A DNA stretch of 64,000 nucleotides, from NCBI RefSeq assembly GCF_001591405.1, contig NZ_BCUV01000002.1, positions 372,001 through 436,000 on the forward strand. Reading direction: 5' to 3'. The position numbers and the translations under genes were made by a program. This document shows positions 52,770 to 61,800 of this stretch, piece after piece. Origin of the DNA: Janibacter terrae NBRC 107853. GTDB taxonomy: Bacteria > Actinomycetota > Actinomycetes > Actinomycetales > Dermatophilaceae. The notes beneath the pieces are model-generated. The model searched no databases, had not been told where the DNA came from, and saw only the letters and a program-made list of their open reading frames with translations. Each line of letters begins with the position of its first letter. The stretch's first letter is position 1.

Positions 52770-54233
52770 GTGCGGACACTGGCGGACTTCCTGAGGACCA
52801 CCCCCGGCCTGGACGCGGCCGACACCGAGTGGCTCCACCTGCTCGTCGAGGACTGGCAGCTGCTCGCCGACCTGCTCTTCAGCGACCTCGTGCTGTGGTT
52901 GCCGAACGACAACAGCTGGGTGGCCGTCGCGCACGCCCGGCCGATGACCGGGCCGATGGTCTTCGTGGAGGAGGTCGTCGGGCAGGACGCGACCGTGGTC
53001 TTCGGCGACCTCATCGACCAGGCGGCGCGCGAGGGGCAGAGCGAGCACGTGCGGGAGCGCGGCCAGGACCTGCTCCACGAGCGGGCGCGCACGGTGGTGC
53101 GTGCCGGCCGCACGATCGGGGTCCTGAGCATCCACGACCAGCTCGACAGCGGCCGTCCGCAGACCCGCCTCGAGGAGAACTACGCCGGCATGGGCGACGA
53201 GCTCTTCGCCATGGTCACGCAGGGCAGCTGGCCCACGCAGGTGGCGCCGAGCGGGGCGCGTCGTGGCGCACCGCGCGTCGGGGACGGCGTCATGCGGCTC
53301 AGCGAGTCCGGTGTCGTCGAGTACGCCTCGCCCAACGCCCTGAGCGCCGTCCGGCAGCTCGGGCACCAGGGCCCGATCGAGGGGCAGGTGCTCCTCCAGG
53401 TCCTGAGCGGCCTGCCGCACCTCGAGGGGCACGTGGACGAGGGCCTCGCGCTCGTCGCCATGGGCCGCGCCGCCTGGCGAGCGGACGTGAGCGCCAAGGG
53501 GGCGGCGCTCGCCCTGCGGGCCGTGCCGCTGATGAGCGGTCGCCGGCGCCACGGCGCCATCGTCCTGGCGCGTGACGTCTCCGAGCTGCGTCGTCGCGGC
53601 GAGGAGCTGATGACCAAGGACCAGACGATCCGCGAGATCCACCACCGGGTGAAGAACAACCTGCAGACGGTCGCCGCGCTCCTGCGGATGCAGTCGCGCC
53701 GCGTGCCCGACACCTCCGCCAAGGTGGCCCTGGACGAGGCCGTGCGCCGGGTCGGGGTGATCGCCATGGTCTACGAGGCCCTCAGCACCGGCTTCGCCGA
53801 GGCCGTCGACTTCGACGACGTCGCGGTGCGCGGTCTGCGGGCGATCGTCGAGGTGGCCCGCACGTCCGGGGCGATCGACTCCCACTTCACCGGCTCCTTC
53901 GGCCAGGTGCGCGCCGAGGAGGCCACGGCGGTCGGGCTCATCCTCTCCGAGCTCGTGCAGAACGCCGTCGAGCACGGCGTCCCCGACGGGGGCAATGTCC
54001 ACGTCGACGCCCAGCGCACGACCGAGGAGGAGGGCGAGGACATCCTGCGCGTGAGCGTCGTCGACGACGGCCGGGGGCTGCCGACCGGGTTCCGACCGAG
54101 CCGGGCGGGGCTCGGCACGCGCATCGTCACCTCGATGATCCACGACCTCGGGGGCCAGATCCGGTGGGACGACGCCGAGCCGCGCGGCACCCGGGTGAGG
54201 TTCAGCGTGCGGCTGCGGAGCGTCGACTCCTGA
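52770..54233 (+). CDS. pdtaS: sensor histidine kinase PdtaS
   Basis: 487 residues. An N-terminal GAF-like domain (about 1-150: TPGLDAADTEWLHLLVEDWQ, FSDLVLWLPNDNSW) is followed by a PAS domain (175-275: VMRLSESGVVEYASPNALSA). The HisKA_2 motif REIHHRVKNNLQTVAALLRM has H291, and the ATPase domain shows LILSELVQNAVEHGV, VVDDGRGL and GLGTRIV. It is a soluble cytosolic kinase; in mycobacteria it signals to the RNA-binding antiterminator PdtaR. It converges with whiB1, as Rv3220c does with Rv3219. No pdtaR is in the window. Confidence 0.93.
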   Translation: MRTLADFLRTTPGLDAADTEWLHLLVEDWQLLADLLFSDLVLWLPNDNSWVAVAHARPMTGPMVFVEEVVGQDATVVFGDLIDQAAREGQSEHVRERGQDLLHERARTVVRAGRTIGVLSIHDQLDSGRPQTRLEENYAGMGDELFAMVTQGSWPTQVAPSGARRGAPRVGDGVMRLSESGVVEYASPNALSAVRQLGHQGPIEGQVLLQVLSGLPHLEGHVDEGLALVAMGRAAWRADVSAKGAALALRAVPLMSGRRRHGAIVLARDVSELRRRGEELMTKDQTIREIHHRVKNNLQTVAALLRMQSRRVPDTSAKVALDEAVRRVGVIAMVYEALSTGFAEAVDFDDVAVRGLRAIVEVARTSGAIDSHFTGSFGQVRAEEATAVGLILSELVQNAVEHGVPDGGNVHVDAQRTTEEEGEDILRVSVVDDGRGLPTGFRPSRAGLGTRIVTSMIHDLGGQIRWDDAEPRGTRVRFSVRLRSVDS

Positions 54234-54261
54234 GCCGCGGGACCGGGCCGAGCACGACGAA

Positions 54262-54294
54262 ACCGCCCCCGAGCAGGTGCTCGGAGACGGCGGT
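54262..54294. terminator. hairpin between convergent pdtaS and whiB1
   Basis: CCGAGCA (54269-54275) pairs with TGCTCGG (54278-54284), flanked by ACCGCC (54262-54267) pairing with GGCGGT (54289-54294). Confidence 0.65.
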
Positions 54295-54310
54295 CAGGGT
54301 GCGGGTGCGC

Positions 54311-54559
54311 TCAGCCGGCGCGCCGGGCGCGGGCCTTGCGGCGCTTCAGGGCACGACGCTCGTCCTCGGAGAGGCCACCCCAGACACCGGCGTCCTGGCC
54401 GGACTCGATGGCCCACTTGAGGCAGGTGTCGACGACCTCGCAGCGACGGCACACCTTCTTGGCCTCCTCGATCTGGGCGATCGCCGGGCCGGTGTTGCCG
54501 ATGGGAAAGAACAGTTCCGGATCTTCGTCCAGACAGGCTGCGCGGTCGCGCCAATCCAT
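54311..54559 (-). CDS. whiB1: WhiB-family regulator WhiB1
   Basis: 82 residues: MDWRDRAACLDEDPELFFPI, then KKVCRRCEVVDTCLKWAIES with the cluster cysteines (C9, C-x2-C-x5-C), GVWGGLSEDERRALKRRK and a basic tail. This is colinear with WhiB1, an essential [4Fe-4S], NO-sensitive regulator that binds sigma A domain 4. The adjacency to pdtaS confirms it. GGAG lies a few nt before the ATG. The leader is long: the only -10-like box upstream (TATCTT at 54675-54680) is about 115 nt away, and the leader contains another short Cys-rich frame. Confidence 0.95.
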   Translation of the reverse strand: MDWRDRAACLDEDPELFFPIGNTGPAIAQIEEAKKVCRRCEVVDTCLKWAIESGQDAGVWGGLSEDERRALKRRKARARRAG

Positions 54560-54744
54560 GGGGGTGGTGCTCCTTGTCGTCGGGAGGGTCGTGTGCGGCC
54601 GGGGACTGGCCTGACGACCATGGTGCGCACACAGCCCGTGGCGTGTCCACAGGCCAATACACACACCATTGTCCAAGATACCGCTCGGGATGCCAACGGT
54701 GTGGGACGTCCTCATTGTTCCCGCACGGCGTGTGTTCGGTCACC

Positions 54745-54750
54745 TACGCT
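54745..54750 (+). promoter_or_regulatory. -10 element of leaderless membrane protein gene
   Basis: TACGCT is followed by 7 nt and the GTG at 54758. Confidence 0.6.
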
Positions 54751-54757
54751 GCTCGTC

Positions 54758-55156
54758 GTGACCCCCAGCCAACCCCCTTCGCACCCTCGCCCCGCCGTCC
54801 TCGCCGCCGCCGGGGTATGCCTCCTGCAGGTCCTCATGCTGCTCGTCACGGCCGGTCTGTACGCCCTGGAGCTGACGCGTGGGGACGGTGAGGACCCGAG
54901 CACCGCCTCGATGACGATGGTCGTGTGCATCATCTTCGCGATCCTGCTCGCGGTGCTCGCCTCGGCCTGGTTCAAGGGCGCCTCGTGGCCGCGCACGCCG
55001 ACCATCGTGTGGAATGTCCTGCTCCTGCCCGCCGCGTGGACACTCGCGACGAGCAGCGGGCTCTGGTTCGGCCTCGGCCTGGCCGTCCTCGCGCTCGTCG
55101 GGATCGCCGCCGCCCTCCTCACGCCCGTGCCCGAGCTGCCGGACCGGGCCCTCTGA
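54758..55156 (+). CDS. hypothetical four-helix membrane protein
   Basis: 132 residues. Four predicted membrane helices: LAAAGVCLLQVLMLLVTAGL near 15-34, MVVCIIFAILLAVLASAWF near 54-72, IVWNVLLLPAAWTLATSSG near 83-101, and FGLGLAVLALVGIAAALL near 104-121. The N-terminus is Pro-rich and cytoplasmic, the C-terminus short (TPVPELPDRAL). It resembles the many small actinobacterial membrane proteins with no known role. The amidase start follows its stop by 1 nt. Confidence 0.7.
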   Translation: MTPSQPPSHPRPAVLAAAGVCLLQVLMLLVTAGLYALELTRGDGEDPSTASMTMVVCIIFAILLAVLASAWFKGASWPRTPTIVWNVLLLPAAWTLATSSGLWFGLGLAVLALVGIAAALLTPVPELPDRAL

Positions 55157-55157
55157 G

Positions 55158-56954
55158 ATGGCTCCCTTCGACGTCGTCGAGGCGGACATCGCCTCCCTCC
55201 GGGCTGCGCTGGAGAGTGGGGCGACGACGAGCGAGGAGCTCGTCACCGCCTACCTGGCCCGCATCGCCGCCTACGACAGCGCCGGCCCGCGGCTCAACGC
55301 CGTCGTCGTGCCCAACACCGCGGCCCTCGACGATGCCCGCGCCAGCGATGCCCGCCGGGCGAAGGGGGAGACCCTCGGCCCGCTCGACGGCATCCCGTAC
55401 ACGGCCAAGGACTCCTACCTGGCCACCGGGCTCACCTGTGCCAGCGGGTCGCCGGCCTTCGCCGACCTCGTCGCGCAGCGCGATGCCTTCACCATCGAGC
55501 GGCTGCGCGGCGTCGGCGCGGTGCTCATCGGCCTGACCAACATGCCGCCGATGGCCAACGGCGGCATGCAGCGCGGGGTCTACGGCCGGGCCGAGAGCCC
55601 CTACAACGGCGACTACCTCACCGCGGCCTTCGGCTCCGGCAGCTCCAACGGCTCGGGGACGGCGACGGCGGCGAGCTTCGCGGCCTTCGGCCTGGGGGAG
55701 GAAACCTGGTCCTCCGGGCGGGCGCCGGCGAGCAACAACGCGCTGTGCGCCTACACGCCCTCGCGGGGCGTGATCTCGGTGCGGGGCAACTGGCCGCTCG
55801 TGCCGTCGATGGACGTCGTCGTGCCGCACGCGCGGACGATGGCCGACCTGCTCGAGGTGCTCGACGTCGTCGTCGCCGACGATCCGGACACCACGGGTGA
55901 CCTGTGGCGCACCCAGCCGTGGATCGAGGTGCCCGCGGCCTCGCAGGTGCGGCCGGAGTCCTACCCGGCACTCGCGCAGGACGGCGCGGCGCCGCTGCGC
56001 GGGCTGCGACTCGGCGTGCCGCGGATGTACCTCGGCACCGATGAAGGGGCGGGCACCGGCGTCGGCTTCGGTGGACCGATCGGTGAACGGATCGTGCCGC
56101 GGCCCAGCTCGCTGGAGCTCTTCGCGGCGGCGCGGGCGGACCTCGAGGCAGCGGGGGCGGAGGTCGTCGAGACCGACTTCCCCGTGGTGTCCAACTACGA
56201 CGGTGACCGTGCCGGTGCGCCGACGATCGCGACGCGCGGCCAGCTCCCGGAGGGCTATCTCGAGGAGGAGATCTGGGAGCAGTCGATGTGGGGGTGGGAG
56301 ACCTTCCTGCGGGCCAACGGCGACCCCGCGCTGCACCGGCTCGCCGACGTCGACGGCCCGCGGATCTTCCCGCACCCCGAGGGCGCGCTGCCCGACCGCT
56401 ACGGCGAGCTCGACTTCGACCTCGCCGACTACGTCACCCGGGCGCGGCAGGCAGGGGTGGTCGAGGACGTCACGACCCTGCCCCTGCTCGAAGGGGGTCT
56501 GCGTGGCCTGGAGGAGACGCGCCGCGTCGACCTCGAGGCGTGGATGGACGACCTGGGGCTCGACGCGGTGATCTTTCCGGCGGTGGCCGATGTCGGGCCG
56601 GCCGATGCGGACGTGCGTGAGGAGTCGGCCGACCTCGCGTGGCGCAACGGCGTGTGGGTGGCCAACGGCAACCTCGTGCCCCGCCACCTCGGCATCCCGA
56701 CGGTCACGGTGCCGATGGGCACGATGAGCGACATCGGCATGCCGATCGGGTTGACCTTCGCCGGGCGCGGCTGGGAAGACAACCGCCTGCTGACGATCGC
56801 CGCGGCCTTCGAGGCGACGGGTCAGCGGCGCACCGAGCCGCCGCGCACGCCGCGGCTGGAGAAGTCTGCGTGGGTCTTGGTCCCGGTTGGGTCTCGATCG
56901 CCCGGTTGCCGCGGGCAGGCGTTGACGGGCCGACTGTCTGACGCCACGGTATGA
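55158..56954 (+). CDS. amidase-signature hydrolase
   Basis: 598 residues. The amidase catalytic triad is recognisable: Lys in LDGIPYTAKDSYLATG near 83, the Gly/Ser-rich FGSGSSNGSGTATAASFAA near 156-174 with the bridging Ser, and the nucleophile in GEETWSSGRAPASNNA near 179-194. NADGVI-type substrate blocks cannot be assigned, so the amide substrate is unknown. ATG 55158 directly follows the preceding stop. The last 25 residues (VPVGSRSPGCRGQALTGR) look unlike family C-termini and read into the edge of the low-GC insert, so the end may have been altered. Confidence 0.85.
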   Translation: MAPFDVVEADIASLRAALESGATTSEELVTAYLARIAAYDSAGPRLNAVVVPNTAALDDARASDARRAKGETLGPLDGIPYTAKDSYLATGLTCASGSPAFADLVAQRDAFTIERLRGVGAVLIGLTNMPPMANGGMQRGVYGRAESPYNGDYLTAAFGSGSSNGSGTATAASFAAFGLGEETWSSGRAPASNNALCAYTPSRGVISVRGNWPLVPSMDVVVPHARTMADLLEVLDVVVADDPDTTGDLWRTQPWIEVPAASQVRPESYPALAQDGAAPLRGLRLGVPRMYLGTDEGAGTGVGFGGPIGERIVPRPSSLELFAAARADLEAAGAEVVETDFPVVSNYDGDRAGAPTIATRGQLPEGYLEEEIWEQSMWGWETFLRANGDPALHRLADVDGPRIFPHPEGALPDRYGELDFDLADYVTRARQAGVVEDVTTLPLLEGGLRGLEETRRVDLEAWMDDLGLDAVIFPAVADVGPADADVREESADLAWRNGVWVANGNLVPRHLGIPTVTVPMGTMSDIGMPIGLTFAGRGWEDNRLLTIAAAFEATGQRRTEPPRTPRLEKSAWVLVPVGSRSPGCRGQALTGRLSDATV

Positions 56955-57026
56955 CGTGCCCCACAGTGACGTGGGTTCGCGATCCGGAGGGGGAGCCGTG
57001 CGACATCAGGTACTTAGGGGGGGGGC

Positions 57027-58367
57027 GTGGCGCTAGCTCTCGCTGTTGCAGTCACGTCCTCCGGAGGGGGCTCAGCGTTGGGGCGCACCGCGGGTGCTCC
57101 TGTCACGAATGTAGCGACGAACGCACTGGATCCGGAGGTTGACCGGGCCTTCACAATTCTGGACGCCCAGCCTGCGGACAGGGCGGCAGCGCTCGACGAG
57201 GCTTTCGATGGCGTGGACCGACAGGGGCCCGACGGAACGTGGCGGGGCGATATCGGAGGGTTCTCGCCTGCAGAGATCCTCGACATGCACACGATGTCTC
57301 AACCTGTTGGGGATTCGGCGGCGAACGCGGTGGCAAAGATGCAGCGCGAGCAGGTTTTCAACGAACTTGTCGAAAAGGTGCGGCGGGACGCACCTGACCG
57401 ATACGTGGCCGCGAGCTTTTCCTCCACGACCGCGACCATCTACGTGACGGGGGACGCCGGAGACTTCGCATCGACCGAGCGCGCCTCGTCGGTGGCTGTG
57501 AATTTCGTAGGTGGGTATCAGTACTCCGAGAGTGAGCTGCTCGAGAAGCATCGAGAGATCGTCGAGGGAGTAGACGCACCAGACATCGAGCGACTCTCAT
57601 CGGAACTCAATCCGAAGGAGTCCACCGTCGTCATCAGAACTGATCAGCCGAGCAAGGTGGCCAGTTCGTCGAAGTCCGTGGACCTGGCGGATCCTGCTGA
57701 TGGGCTACAGGTGACCGTCCTGCCGTCCAAGGATGTGCCTGGAGAGGGGCTGGACGCGCTGTTGCGGGGAGGTGGGTACTTGGGGTCGTGCACATCTGGA
57801 TTTGTGCTGCGCAGCGATTACAGCGGCACCAAACGATTGGCGACCGCGGCGCACTGCGGCTACCGGCAAGATCGCGTTAAGTATCAAAATAGGAATCAAT
57901 CCGCTTTCACTACTGTCGAGTACATGTGGCGTCACTGGGGGTCCAACGGTGATATCGCCTACACGAGTACGGGCGCTTTCGATCCCTATCCAAGTTTCTA
58001 TGCTGGAGTGAGTGAGATCCGTGCTGTTCGCGGGGTCACGAATGACTTCCATGAGGGTAAGTCGTTCTGCAGGTTTGGGCGGACTTCAGGAAACAAGTGC
58101 AGCACCTCGCGAGGCATCTTCTCTAGCAGGAAGGCTCGCAGCGATGAGCGTGACGCTGGCAAGACCGCGCACAATCTCGTGTCGATGAACTACGACCGAG
58201 GCGAAGGTGGTGACAGTGGGGGGCCGTGGTATTCACCGTCCCAGAATTCGGCGGCGGCAGGTATCCACTCGGGTAGCAATGGCTGCTGGACGATCACCGT
58301 TCTGTGCGACCAATTCACGCCTGTCAGCGCATTTCATCAGTATGGATTCAGGGTGTGGACGCTGTGA
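57027..58367 (+). CDS. secreted trypsin-like serine protease (S1 family)
   Basis: 446 residues from GTG 57027. The triad is complete: H276 in LATAAHCGY, D309 in GDIAYT and S397 in GEGGDSGGPW. Cysteine pairs (CTSGF/AHC, SFC/NKC, GCW/LCD) suggest disulfides and export. About 230 residues precede the protease domain, like a streptogrisin-type pro-region. The N-terminus VALALAVAVTSSGGGS looks like the core of a signal peptide lacking its basic n-region. A G9 run (57017-57025) abuts the start. An upstream GTG (56998) with GGAGGGGG would supply MRHQVLRGGG in frame if the run had one more G. Confidence 0.82.
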   Translation: MALALAVAVTSSGGGSALGRTAGAPVTNVATNALDPEVDRAFTILDAQPADRAAALDEAFDGVDRQGPDGTWRGDIGGFSPAEILDMHTMSQPVGDSAANAVAKMQREQVFNELVEKVRRDAPDRYVAASFSSTTATIYVTGDAGDFASTERASSVAVNFVGGYQYSESELLEKHREIVEGVDAPDIERLSSELNPKESTVVIRTDQPSKVASSSKSVDLADPADGLQVTVLPSKDVPGEGLDALLRGGGYLGSCTSGFVLRSDYSGTKRLATAAHCGYRQDRVKYQNRNQSAFTTVEYMWRHWGSNGDIAYTSTGAFDPYPSFYAGVSEIRAVRGVTNDFHEGKSFCRFGRTSGNKCSTSRGIFSSRKARSDERDAGKTAHNLVSMNYDRGEGGDSGGPWYSPSQNSAAAGIHSGSNGCWTITVLCDQFTPVSAFHQYGFRVWTL

Positions 58368-58837
58368 CTTGGCGCGCCCGTGCGGCAGGGCTCGCTGCAG
58401 CCGCCATAGTGCTGGCTGCTTGCCAAGCGTCTGATACGTCGCCGAGGTCGAGAACTTCCCCGGCGGATTCGAGCCCACGGGCTGTCTCGTCGTCCGGCGT
58501 CGTGGTTCCCATCGTCCCGCTCATGGGACATTCCGACGTTGCCAAGACCTACCACGTCAAGGGGCTCAATGATCGTGGCTGCGTCATCGGTCACGTGGAT
58601 GGTCCTTCGGGCAAGCCGTTCAAGGGGGTGTTCGTCGGCAACGAGGGGACGAAGGTGACCGGAGATAGGGGCAACTTCACCATCACCTTCGCGAAGGGAA
58701 AGGTCGCGCGGAAGGGCGCCACCTTCACGGGGAGCGGTTATGCATTGTCGAGGGGCGACAACTCGGAATCTGAGACAGCGGTGATGGACGCTGTGCACGA
58801 GACGTGCGGTGAAGACTCGGTTATCGCTGTGGAGTGA
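58364..58837 (+). CDS. putative lipoprotein of the low-GC insert
   Basis: 157 residues. GTG 58364 overlaps the protease stop (GTGA). VTWRARAAGLAAAAIVLAAC is a lipoprotein signal with the lipobox Cys at residue 20, followed by a Ser/Thr/Pro-rich tether. A beta-rich domain follows (YHVKGLNDRGCVIGHVDGPS, KPFKGVFVGNEGTKVTGDRG) with two cysteines (VIG- and HETCGED-flanking). No family is recognised. Co-translation with the protease suggests an inhibitor, chaperone or surface tether for it (inference). Its last 17 nt overlap the converging FtsK gene. Confidence 0.65.
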   Translation: MTWRARAAGLAAAAIVLAACQASDTSPRSRTSPADSSPRAVSSSGVVVPIVPLMGHSDVAKTYHVKGLNDRGCVIGHVDGPSGKPFKGVFVGNEGTKVTGDRGNFTITFAKGKVARKGATFTGSGYALSRGDNSESETAVMDAVHETCGEDSVIAVE

Positions 58838-61800
58838 GGTGCGTGGCTCGCATCTCGACCCATGGAAGCGCGACCTGCACCTCATCCGCTGGCCCGTCGA
58901 CGACGAGGTATCCCCGACCGGCCACGCGCGGCAGCGGCGGGACCCGCAGGCCCAGGGCGTCGCCGTCGGAGCGAGCCGACGGCTGGAGCAGCAGGCCGGT
59001 GCGGGTGCGCGCGAGGTCGGAGACCAGCCCGCGCACCTGGCCGACGGCCGTCTGGGTGGCCGTCGCGCCGATGACGAGCCCGCGGTCGGCGTCGAGCCGG
59101 CGCAGGATCTCCTTGAGCACGTCGGCGACGGGGGCGCCCTCGAGCCGGTCGAGGTCGTCGGCGATGACCGCGAGGTCGGGGTGCCTCTGGCGCATGGCGA
59201 TCAGCTCGTCCCGGTCGTCCGCACCGAGGACCGGGCAGTCGAGCCCGTCGGCGATCGCCCCCGAGCCGACGACGACGAGCGGCGCCCCGGAGGCGGCCAC
59301 CTGACGGGCGAGCAGTGCCAGCGTCGTCGACCGGCCGCTGCGCGGCGGGCCGCAGACGAGGAAGCGCCGCGCGCCGTCCGTCCGCCACACCACCGGGTCG
59401 CGACCGGAGCCGCCGAGCCCGAGCGGGATCCGCTCCCGCGCCGCTGCGGGCAGCACGTCGGGCGGCACCGACCCGGGGAGCTCCTCGACGACCCACGGCG
59501 GCACGGTCGCTTCGCCCCCTCCAGAGGGGGCAAGTGACGGCAGCGCCACCTGCACGAGGTCGCCGCCCGGCTTGAGCCGAGCTCGCCCGGCGACGAGCCG
59601 GTCGGAGACCTCGGTGCGGGTGAGCCCGGCCAAGGCGGCATCGCCCCGGTCGCTCAGGTGCAGCACGAGGCGGGTGCCGACGAGGGAGGAGACCCGGCCG
59701 GACAGCAGCTCGCGGCCACCCGCAACGACAACGCGCAGCCCGAGGGCGACGCCGTCGCGCATCAGCGTCTCGAGGGACTCGGCCGTCTCGCCGAGGTCGA
59801 GCGAGCCGCGCGGTCGCGTCACCCGACCCCAGCCGTCGATCGCCAGCAGCAGGTGCGGCGGGGGCAGCGGACCCCCTTCGCTCTCGTGGGTGGCCCACCA
59901 CGCGTCGAGGGTCGGGTGACCACTGGCCCGCAGGGCCACCCGTCGCGCCGCGAGGTCGGACTCGAGACGCTCGAGGAATCGGCCCACGACCGTCGGTTCC
60001 TCCCCGTCGACGATGCTCCCGACGTGCGGCAGGGCGGACAGCCCGGCCAGCCGCGCGGACCCGTCACCGACGACCTGCACCTGCAGCCGGTCCGCCGACC
60101 ACCGGTGCGCGGCAGCGGTGACGAGCGAGGCGAGGGCCGTGGTCCGGCCGGAGCCGGGACCGCCGACGAGCATCCAGTGCCCGTCGGTCGTGGCCCACTC
60201 CAGCGGCGACTGGCGCTGCTGCGCCGGCAGGTCCACGAGGCCGAAGGGAGCCCCCGTCGCCTCGTCGTCGGGTAGCCGCGCCGCCTCGATGGTCTCCGGC
60301 AGCGGCGGCAGCCAGGGTCGGTGGGGTGCCGGGATGGCCAGCGACTGCGCCACCCGGGTCATCGTGCGGGCGAGACGCTGCAGGTCGGTCGGTCCGAGGT
60401 CGTCGACGACGGGCGGCGCGGGCCAGGCCTCGCCGGGGTGGCGCACGAGCAGCGCACCGCCGACACCAGCGGCGTGCCCGGCGACCCGGCCCGTCTGGAA
60501 GGCACGCGGCGGACCACCACCGGTGCTCGCCAGGGCCCGGCCGGGAGCCGTCTCGGGGATCTCGGCCGCGTCGGGGCAGCCGATGACGTCGTCGCTGTCG
60601 GCACGGTCGCGTACGCGCAGCGCGATGCGCAGGTTGACGTTGGCCTTGATGTCCGCGGAGACGATGCCGCCGGGTCTCTGGGTCGCGAGCACGAGGTGCA
60701 CGCCGAGCGAGCGGCCCACGGCGGCGATGCGCATGAGGTGGGCCATGACGTCGGGCTGCTCCTCGGCGAGCATGCGGAACTCGTCGATGACGATCATCAG
60801 CCGGGGCAGCAGGTCGCCGCGGTGGTCGTCGATGTCCTTGGCCCCCGACGCGGCGAGGACGTGCTCGCGGCGGGTCAGCTCGGCGTCGAGGCTGGTCAGG
60901 GCGCGCTCGGCCGCGGCGGGGTCGAGGTCGGTGAGCATGCCGACGGTGTGCGGCAGCCGCGCGCACTCGGCGAAGGCCGCCCCGCCCTTGTAGTCGACGA
61001 GGACGAAGGTCATCTCCTGCGGCGACAGGCGCGTCGCGAGCGCCGCGACCCAGCTCTGGAGGAACTCGGACTTGCCCGACCCGGTCGTGCCCGCGACGAG
61101 GGCGTGCGGCCCGTCGCGGCGAAGGTCGATGCGGAAGGTGCCCTCGCCCGCGGCCCCCACGACGACCTCGAGGTCGTCGCCAGCAGAGCACCAGAGGCCG
61201 CGGATCTGTTCCTCGTCGTCGGGATCGAGATCGCCCAGGTCGACGAGCCGGGCGGCCCAGGGCAGGCCGGCGCCCTGCGCGTCGGGCGTCGCGTCGCGCA
61301 GCGGCAGCAGCGCGGCGGCGATGCGGCGCGCCCACGGCTCGCCGGTGCCGTCGAGCACACCCCGCGCCGCCTGCTCGCCGGCGAGCAGCAGCCGCAGGTC
61401 GTCGCCGGCGAGGACGGCGACCGCGCGGGCCTCGTGCGGCAGGTCGGCGGGGGTGTCGGCGAGGGCGATGACGAGGACGCGCTGGGGGCCCCCTTCGCTC
61501 ATGATCGTGCGCAGCCCGGGGTCGGTCCGCCACGCACCGGCCCCGTCGACGACGACCACCTGGGCGACGGGCAGCGGATCGCCCTCGCGGCGTCGCTCGG
61601 GCCCGCTCGCGGCGCGTTCGGTGGTCAGGCGGGCGAGCCCGGCGAGCAGCGCGGCGCCCGCCTCGGGGTCGGTCGCGACCCGTGCGGACCCCGGCAGGTC
61701 GTCGTGTGCGCGCAGGTGCACCAGGCCGGCGAAGGGGGACCACCACCCGTCCTCGTCCGCGACCACGCCCACCCGCACGTCGTGGTGGGAGTGCAGGACC

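Larger units (their letters stand above)
56955..58840. mobile_element. lower-GC inserted segment carrying two secreted-protein genes
   Basis: Between the amidase and the FHA-FtsK gene, base composition drops visibly (runs such as AGTATCAAAATAGGAATCAA near 57881). Codons ending in A/T become common and the CGAAGGGGG repeat disappears. The two genes inside point right, against the FtsK gene, and their end overlaps that gene's 3' end. No integrase, transposase, direct repeats or tRNA were found, so the mode of entry is unknown. Confidence 0.6.

Noticed and set aside
47917-52779. A 1620-codon open frame on the minus strand opposite gdh, and similar long opposite frames elsewhere (16132-19509, 21393-24665, 37287-40277).
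   Set aside because: Very high GC leaves antisense frames open. They show low-complexity Arg/Val/Gly translations and no motifs, while the sense genes have full family signatures.
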